From: Lacipirellula parvula
GTDB taxonomy: Bacteria; Planctomycetota; Planctomycetia; Pirellulales; Lacipirellulaceae
NCBI RefSeq assembly: GCF_009177095.1
Contig: NZ_AP021861.1
Location: forward strand, 6,244,501 to 6,308,500
Reading direction: 5' to 3'
DNA: 64,000 nt
Shown: positions 60,501 to 64,000 of the stretch, one piece after another
Position numbering within the stretch: position 1 is the first letter of the stretch
Layout of the letters: each line of letters starts with the position of its first letter
Notes under the pieces: generated by a model
Databases searched by the model: none
What the model saw: only the letters and a program-made list of their open reading frames with translations
What the model was told of the DNA's origin: nothing
Position numbers and translations under genes: made by a program

Positions 60501-62363
60501 GGCAAAGATCTCGTCCAAGACGCCCTGTTCGAAAACCAGAACGTCGCTTACCGCAACTCGCTGATCAATCCGGCGTACTACAACACGCTCCGCGAATTGC
60601 GCGATCTCATCTGGCAGCCTGACCAAATCAAAGGCATGCTCGACGAGCTCGTGTCGAAGATCCTGCCGCTCGAAGCGGCCGACCGCGCGCGTTGGCAAGG
60701 CGCACCGGCCGACGCCGGCAACTACAACGGCCTCGGCGGCGCCGGCGCGACTTCGCTCACTGCCCTCGTGCAAGACATGATGAACTTTGCGTTCGTCGGC
60801 GGCAGCTGGCCCGGCGGCGACGTCGGCCCCGGCGGTCGAGCGTCGTATCTCGACGGCCTGCTGAATGCGTCAGGCGAAGAATCGCAAATCCCCAACACGC
60901 CGACGATTACCTACGTCGGCGCTCCCGGCAAACCGGCCGACGGCCTCGCGTTCCAAACGACGGCGTTCGCCGATCCGCAGGGCAATGCCACCTTCGGCGC
61001 CGTGCAGTGGCGTCTCGCGAAGGTCACCGACGTCGCCGCCGGGCTAGACGTGAACAGGACGTTCCTCGACGAATTCACCGCCAGCTGGGATTCGGGCGCG
61101 CTCACCGTCAACAGCAACGTCATCAACGCCCCCGCCTCGGCTGTGACGCCGGGCGGCACCTACCGCGCGCGGGTTCGCTACCAAGACGCCACAGGCCGCT
61201 GGAGCCACTGGTCGGCACCACTGGAATTTGTCGCCGGCGCCAACGCATCGACGCCGTCGCTCGTCATCAGCGAACTTCACTACAACCCCGCGTCGAATCC
61301 CGCCGTCGCCGATTCGCAGGATCTCGAGTTCATCGAAGTCCTGAACACCGGCACGCAAACCCTCAATCTCGAGGGCGTGCAACTCGCCACGTTCGCTTCG
61401 ACGCCGTACACCTTCGGCGCTGGCCTCACCCTGGCCGCCGGCCAGCGGATCGTCGTGCCGAAGAACCCGACCGCCTTCCAGTCGGTCTACGGCTCGGGCG
61501 TCTACATAGCAGGAGGCGGCTACGGCACCGCGAACCTCAGCAACGGCGGCGAAGTGATCACGCTCGTCGCAGCCAACGGCACCGTGCTGCAGACGATCGA
61601 GTACGACGACGCAGCCCCTTGGCCCACCGCCCCTGACGGCGGCGGCCCCTCGCTTGAGTTCTTCAACCTCGCGGGCGATCCGAACTCGGGCGCCAACTGG
61701 CGGGCCAGTTCGATGACCGGCGGCTCGCCCGGTTGGGACGGCACCCCTGGCCTCGCCGGCGATTACAACCGCGACAACCGCGTCGACGGCGTCGACTTCC
61801 TCACCTGGCAGCGGACCTATGGCAACCGCACGCCGGCGCTGGTCGGCGCCGACGGCAGCGGCAACTTACTGGTTGACGCTCCCGATCTCACGATTTGGAA
61901 AACCAACTTCGGCCAGTCGCAGACGATCGCTGCCGCCGCATCGTCGGGTGCAACAGTAGCCGCCGCGGTAATGGCGCCGGCTTCATTGAGCGCTATGCTC
62001 GTCGAAGAATCGACGCCCATGTTCACGCCCTCCACGAGCGCCGATTTCGCCATGCCCGCCGGGCTTCCCTTTCTGGCAGCCGGCGATGCGTCGCAACGGC
62101 GCTTCGACGCCGCCTTCTCGGCGTTCGGAGACGATGACCTGCAACCGATCCGGCGCCGTGAATCGGCGAATGGCTGGTTGCAAGCTGAACGCAACGGTCG
62201 CACTGAGAGCAATTCGGTCGCGTGGGCCAACCCCAAGCACCGTGCACGGCGCGGCGAGTTGCACGAGTTCTCCGCAGAGGAAACTGAACTCGCGCGGCGC
62301 GACGCCGCCATCGGCGTCCTCGAAGATCGTCACTGCACGGTTTCTGACGACGAGTTGCTATAG
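57567..62363 (+). CDS. Giant exported LTD/LamG/CotH/dockerin protein
   Basis: 1598 residues. Order: basic N-terminus with the planctomycete export motif YEPLEDRRVLA (~28-38); lamin-tail domain (VVINELHYNPEDNTSQEEF, ~40-150); LamG fold (~200-430); Ig-like insert (~435-520); further repeats; a CotH kinase-like region (YRLRGANGRYLTDGKRSMRF ~741, WGINFAMEDYDKRFLDAHDM); a second lamin-tail domain (SLVISELHYNP, ~1231); a dockerin-like pair (GDYNRDNRVDGVDFLTWQRT, DAPDLTIWKTNFG, ~1395-1450); a charged C-terminal tail. No PEP-CTERM sorting signal. Known: this architecture is common in planctomycetes. Inference: a secreted or surface-associated protein, possibly a protein kinase-like enzyme acting outside the cell. 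Its 1048-residue antisense ORF is a shadow. Confidence 0.88.
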   Translation: MASSHRNRRPSSPNSISRQKSAPRKLRYEPLEDRRVLAVVINELHYNPEDNTSQEEFIELYNTGATAVDLSNWAFTDGIEYTFAPGQQIAAGGYLVIAQSPATILAEFGVNSIGPYTGGLSSDGELVELRNAQGQIIDQVDYKVSFPWPIAADGNGASMELINPALDNNLGSSWRPSYVTPMFPAPSDPPPPAGTGLLSNIVHRWSFNGNLNDSVGGSNATLVDPGHIASYSGGRLNVSANSGQSSDQTPFASGAYVDLPNGIISSLSGNATFEWWGTVSTNRTWAEIFSFGRSSGGEDRSTGALNQEYVTLIPQASSGTLRLTHRNGGTQTESSVDWTSAPTPGVEYQFVSTWDTVNDVQKLYVNGVLVGTSQLLIDLIDIEDVNNWLGRSQWGDPLFDGFHNEFRIYDKALTAADVSTSYAAGPDAVAPGPTISAFNASAAEILVGQPVTLSWNVAGATSISINQGVGTVTGQNQIVLNPTQTTTYTLSATNAQGTNTRTVKVVVEHPRATPGAQNNVFATNAAPAIRQVNHTENPVSGTSVTVSAKVTDPEGVASVVLQYQVVLPGQYLPARLPVPVDQLIADETLQPTANPAYFAAASWTNVSMLDNGAGVDAAAGDSIFSVALPPQSHRTLVRYRIVVTDALGKSATVPYEDDASLNFAYFVYDGVPEYKNNANQVVADAAALASLPVYQFLTRAEDMTAVNGYEPSQEIPQGTEARSAYNWSGTMVYNGVVYDNITYRLRGANGRYLTDGKRSMRFRFNDGSWFEPLDNNGVPYPEKWKTLTTGKGFDNRQTLTYSLNEAMTMMLSNLMGLPAAETHWFQFRVIDGAAEAPDQWRGDFWGINFAMEDYDKRFLDAHDMEAGNLYKLINQSNDALRQQDYQAPFAVSDGSDHDYMEEIFGRASTDIEFRVNLQKYFIFRALAEAVRHYDYWPTGNKNMVYYFEPDYLPQNDNFGKLWIMLWDTDATWGPTWNDGKDLVQDALFENQNVAYRNSLINPAYYNTLRELRDLIWQPDQIKGMLDELVSKILPLEAADRARWQGAPADAGNYNGLGGAGATSLTALVQDMMNFAFVGGSWPGGDVGPGGRASYLDGLLNASGEESQIPNTPTITYVGAPGKPADGLAFQTTAFADPQGNATFGAVQWRLAKVTDVAAGLDVNRTFLDEFTASWDSGALTVNSNVINAPASAVTPGGTYRARVRYQDATGRWSHWSAPLEFVAGANASTPSLVISELHYNPASNPAVADSQDLEFIEVLNTGTQTLNLEGVQLATFASTPYTFGAGLTLAAGQRIVVPKNPTAFQSVYGSGVYIAGGGYGTANLSNGGEVITLVAANGTVLQTIEYDDAAPWPTAPDGGGPSLEFFNLAGDPNSGANWRASSMTGGSPGWDGTPGLAGDYNRDNRVDGVDFLTWQRTYGNRTPALVGADGSGNLLVDAPDLTIWKTNFGQSQTIAAAASSGATVAAAVMAPASLSAMLVEESTPMFTPSTSADFAMPAGLPFLAAGDASQRRFDAAFSAFGDDDLQPIRRRESANGWLQAERNGRTESNSVAWANPKHRARRGELHEFSAEETELARRDAAIGVLEDRHCTVSDDELL

Positions 62364-62690
62364 CCTTCGCTCGCGCGGAGAGGTCTGGCAAGAACGAAGT
62401 GATCGTTACTGTGACGTTGATCGCGCGAACGTAAGCGCGCGCAAGGACGCCCGCCAAGGCGTTTCGGCAGTCGACGGACTTCGGATGGCGTTCGCGAAAA
62501 GCTTCCCTTCGCAACTCCGTGCCGTTGCGATATCTCTCTGCGGCTCAACGGGTTGCATTCGCGCGACCAATCGACGGCAAATCAGGCAAGCTAGGTTCTT
62601 CTTGCCGCCGCGGCTTTATTAACCTAATCTCTTAGTAGCGATTGCGACGATTGAGATTGACGGTTGCTCCCGTTTTCCGAGCCGGCTTAC
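62364..62690. other. Intergenic region with a promoter-like hairpin
   Basis: About 330 bp without a supportable gene. A gcgcgaacgtaagcgcgc hairpin near 62422-62440 is the only structure noticed. An AT-rich stretch (62620-62640) may hold the promoter of the metal-handling pair. Confidence 0.4.
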
Positions 62691-63173
62691 ATGTTCCACC
62701 GCTCCCCATTATTGACGCGAATGATCGCCGCCCTCGGGCTGGCGTTGCTGTCAATTAACGGGGCGCAACAATGCCGCGCACTTTGCTTGCTAGCAGATTG
62801 CCACGCGGCCGAAACCTGTCCGCATGACGAAGCAGCCCAGCCGCGTTCATGTGGAACGTGCTGCAAACCAGCCAAGCCAACCGCCGCGAGCCCGCAGCAC
62901 CGCCACTCTGGCGACGAACTGTGCGATGATTCGCACAGCTCGGACCACTGCCCCAGCGAACAACCTTGCGCCTGCTGCGCCTCGCCGGTGCCGACGCAAA
63001 CATCCTCGGTCGTCGACTCGCAAGAAGTGCTCGATGCGATGCCGCTCGATGGCAATCTGACGGCCGTCGTCCAATATTTGAACCGCCATTCCGAACGCGT
63101 TTCGGACGCGCACAACAGCGATCTTCCGCGAACCGTTTCGGTATGCGCGGAGTTGTGCCGCTTCATCATTTGA
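62691..63173 (+). CDS. Secreted Cys/His-rich protein, probable metal binding
   Basis: 160 residues from ATG 62691; an upstream in-frame TTG at 62664 adds nine residues of no clear value. Seen: a signal peptide (MIAALGLALLSINGAQQ), then a dense run of Cys and His between residues ~30 and 105 (CRALCLLADCHAAETCPHDE, SCGTCCKPAKP, HRHSGDELCDDSHSSDHC, PCACCASPVP). The remainder is ordinary. Known: such composition is typical of periplasmic metal chelators, but I do not recognise a family. The next gene encodes an HMA-like protein. Inference: a copper or other soft-metal buffer outside the cytoplasm. Confidence 0.6.
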   Translation: MFHRSPLLTRMIAALGLALLSINGAQQCRALCLLADCHAAETCPHDEAAQPRSCGTCCKPAKPTAASPQHRHSGDELCDDSHSSDHCPSEQPCACCASPVPTQTSSVVDSQEVLDAMPLDGNLTAVVQYLNRHSERVSDAHNSDLPRTVSVCAELCRFII

Positions 63174-63320
63174 GCATCACTCGCTTCGATCTTTGCCCGC
63201 TGGGCATGTAGCTGACTCACGCTGAGCAGCCGTTACTGCACGAATTGTCGCGAGGCGCCCGCCTGCGCTGCGACGAACGGATTCGTCGCCCCCGCCTCGA
63301 TTTTATCTAGGGAGTAGTCC

Positions 63321-64000
63321 GTGAAACTGCATCGAATGGCCCGTTGGGCCAGGTCGCTCGCCCTGCTGGCCGCCGTCGTGGCGCCAGTTGCACTCAACGC
63401 CTCCAGCGCCGTCGCGGCCGACGTCGTCACCTACGAGATCACGGCGGACGACATGTGCTGCCAAGGGTGCGCCAAGAAAATTGCCGCCCAGCTCTACACG
63501 GCGCCAGGCGTGATGAACGTCTCGGCGAACGTTGAAAAGCGGCTCGTCACCGTCACGGCGAAGCCCTCGCCGAAGCTCACCGCCGACCGGCTCTGGAACG
63601 CCGTCGAAAAGGGAAAGGGCAAGCCGTCGCGGCTCGTCGCGAGCGACGCGGCGATCTCGCTGGTTCGTCCCGATCAGCTCGATGCGGCCAGCCGCGCTAC
63701 TGACGGCCGTTATGTGATTGCCGTAACGCCCGCCGCCGACGCGAACGCCATCGCTCAGTTGAGTAGCGCCGTGCAGTCGATGAAGGGCGTTCAAACGGTC
63801 ACGCTGCTGCAGGACAAATCGCAACTGATCGTCGAGCCGGCGAAGAACGTGCAACTTTCGCCGTGGCCGATGCTGTCATCCGCTCGGCAGTTGGGCCTCA
63901 CGCCTTCCTCGGTCACCGGTCCATTTGGCCGGCTCACCTTGGAAACGACTCAAGCCGCTCCGCAAGTCAGCGCACGTCCTCAATCCGCCGGAGGGACTCG
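63321..64000 (+). CDS. HMA-like metal-binding protein with CCQGC site, 3' end outside window
   Basis: Open from GTG 63321 (AGGGAG about 7-12 nt upstream) to the end, at least 226 residues. Seen: a signal peptide or anchor (LALLAAVVAPVALNASSAVAA), then an HMA-like ferredoxin fold (VVTYEITADDMCCQGCAKKI, GVMNVSANVEKRLVTVTAKP, residues ~38-90). A second similar beta-alpha-beta repeat follows (GRYVIAVTPAADANAIAQLS, MKGVQTVTLL). The metal site reads MCCQGC rather than the usual MxCxxC. Inference: an exported heavy-metal (probably copper) binding protein or part of a larger one cut by the window edge. Confidence 0.7.
   Translation, partial: MKLHRMARWARSLALLAAVVAPVALNASSAVAADVVTYEITADDMCCQGCAKKIAAQLYTAPGVMNVSANVEKRLVTVTAKPSPKLTADRLWNAVEKGKGKPSRLVASDAAISLVRPDQLDAASRATDGRYVIAVTPAADANAIAQLSSAVQSMKGVQTVTLLQDKSQLIVEPAKNVQLSPWPMLSSARQLGLTPSSVTGPFGRLTLETTQAAPQVSARPQSAGGT

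Noticed and set aside
57627-60773. 1048-residue minus-strand ORF
   Set aside because: It lies antisense to the LTD/CotH gene, whose domains are clear. Its residues (runs of Arg, Val, Asp, Glu) are typical antisense translation of GC-rich coding DNA.
1-64000. CRISPR array or intact insertion sequence
   Set aside because: No regularly spaced direct repeats with unique spacers, and no transposase gene with inverted ends, were seen.

Overview
The window is about 64 kb of GC-rich, gene-dense DNA. It most likely comes from a planctomycete of the Pirellulales type. The evidence is the protein repertoire: a DUF1559 prepilin-like protein, a PEP-CTERM/dockerin protein, a secreted giant with the N-terminal EPLEDRRVLA motif, a TIGR03067-like domain, Rhodopirellula/Verrucomicrobium-type ECF sigma factors, and many secreted proteins known mainly from planctomycetes. 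No ribosomal RNA, CRISPR array or intact transposon was seen. The intergenic spaces are unusually rich in short paired inverted repeats of many sequence families.

Layout. Positions 1-30000 are mostly housekeeping and conserved planctomycete genes: sugar-phosphate isomerase-like, CorA-like, oligoendopeptidase F, FabH, PyrE, a LysM protein with a degenerate L,D-transpeptidase-like tail, an endonuclease III-like glycosylase, DUF2617, an alpha/beta hydrolase, a TPR protein, a CheY-like regulator, GlyA, an ABC exporter with a C-terminal DUF1854 region, a metallopeptidase-like protein, a UPF0173 hydrolase, a Rieske protein, MazG, and an ABC ATPase with an associated large membrane protein. A tRNA-Glu(CTC) with promoter and terminator lies at 29.9-30.1 kb. 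It is followed by decayed pieces of a tyrosine recombinase and a Y-family polymerase, an integration scar. From 30.9 to 41.3 kb lies an accessory region with two ECF sigma operons. One carries PEP-CTERM protein, DUF1559 prepilin, sigma factor and FecR/LamG anti-sigma. The other carries a sigma factor with a Cys-containing tail, an SDR and a TIGR03067/SnoaL fusion.

Positions 41.4-54.5 kb form a complete nitrate assimilation locus. On the minus strand it encodes a NarK-type transporter, a NirB-NirD fusion, a DmsB-DmsC fusion, a NasA-type molybdenum nitrate reductase and an outer-membrane porin. Divergently it encodes a sensor kinase with a NarX-like PilJ/P-box input region and a FixJ-type response regulator. 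A 16-bp palindrome, CTTCGG-N4-CCGAAG, occurs twice between the divergent transcription units and once just before the porin. It is the best candidate here for an undescribed regulatory circuit.

The right end (54.5-64 kb) holds small membrane proteins, an FG-GAP protein, a DsbD-alpha-like lipoprotein, a 1598-residue LTD/LamG/CotH/dockerin protein, and a metal-handling pair (a Cys/His-rich secreted protein and an HMA-like protein with a CCQGC site) that runs off the window.

Several repeat arms extend into coding sequence. They supply signal-peptide or N-terminal codons of three genes and the last codons of the sensor kinase.
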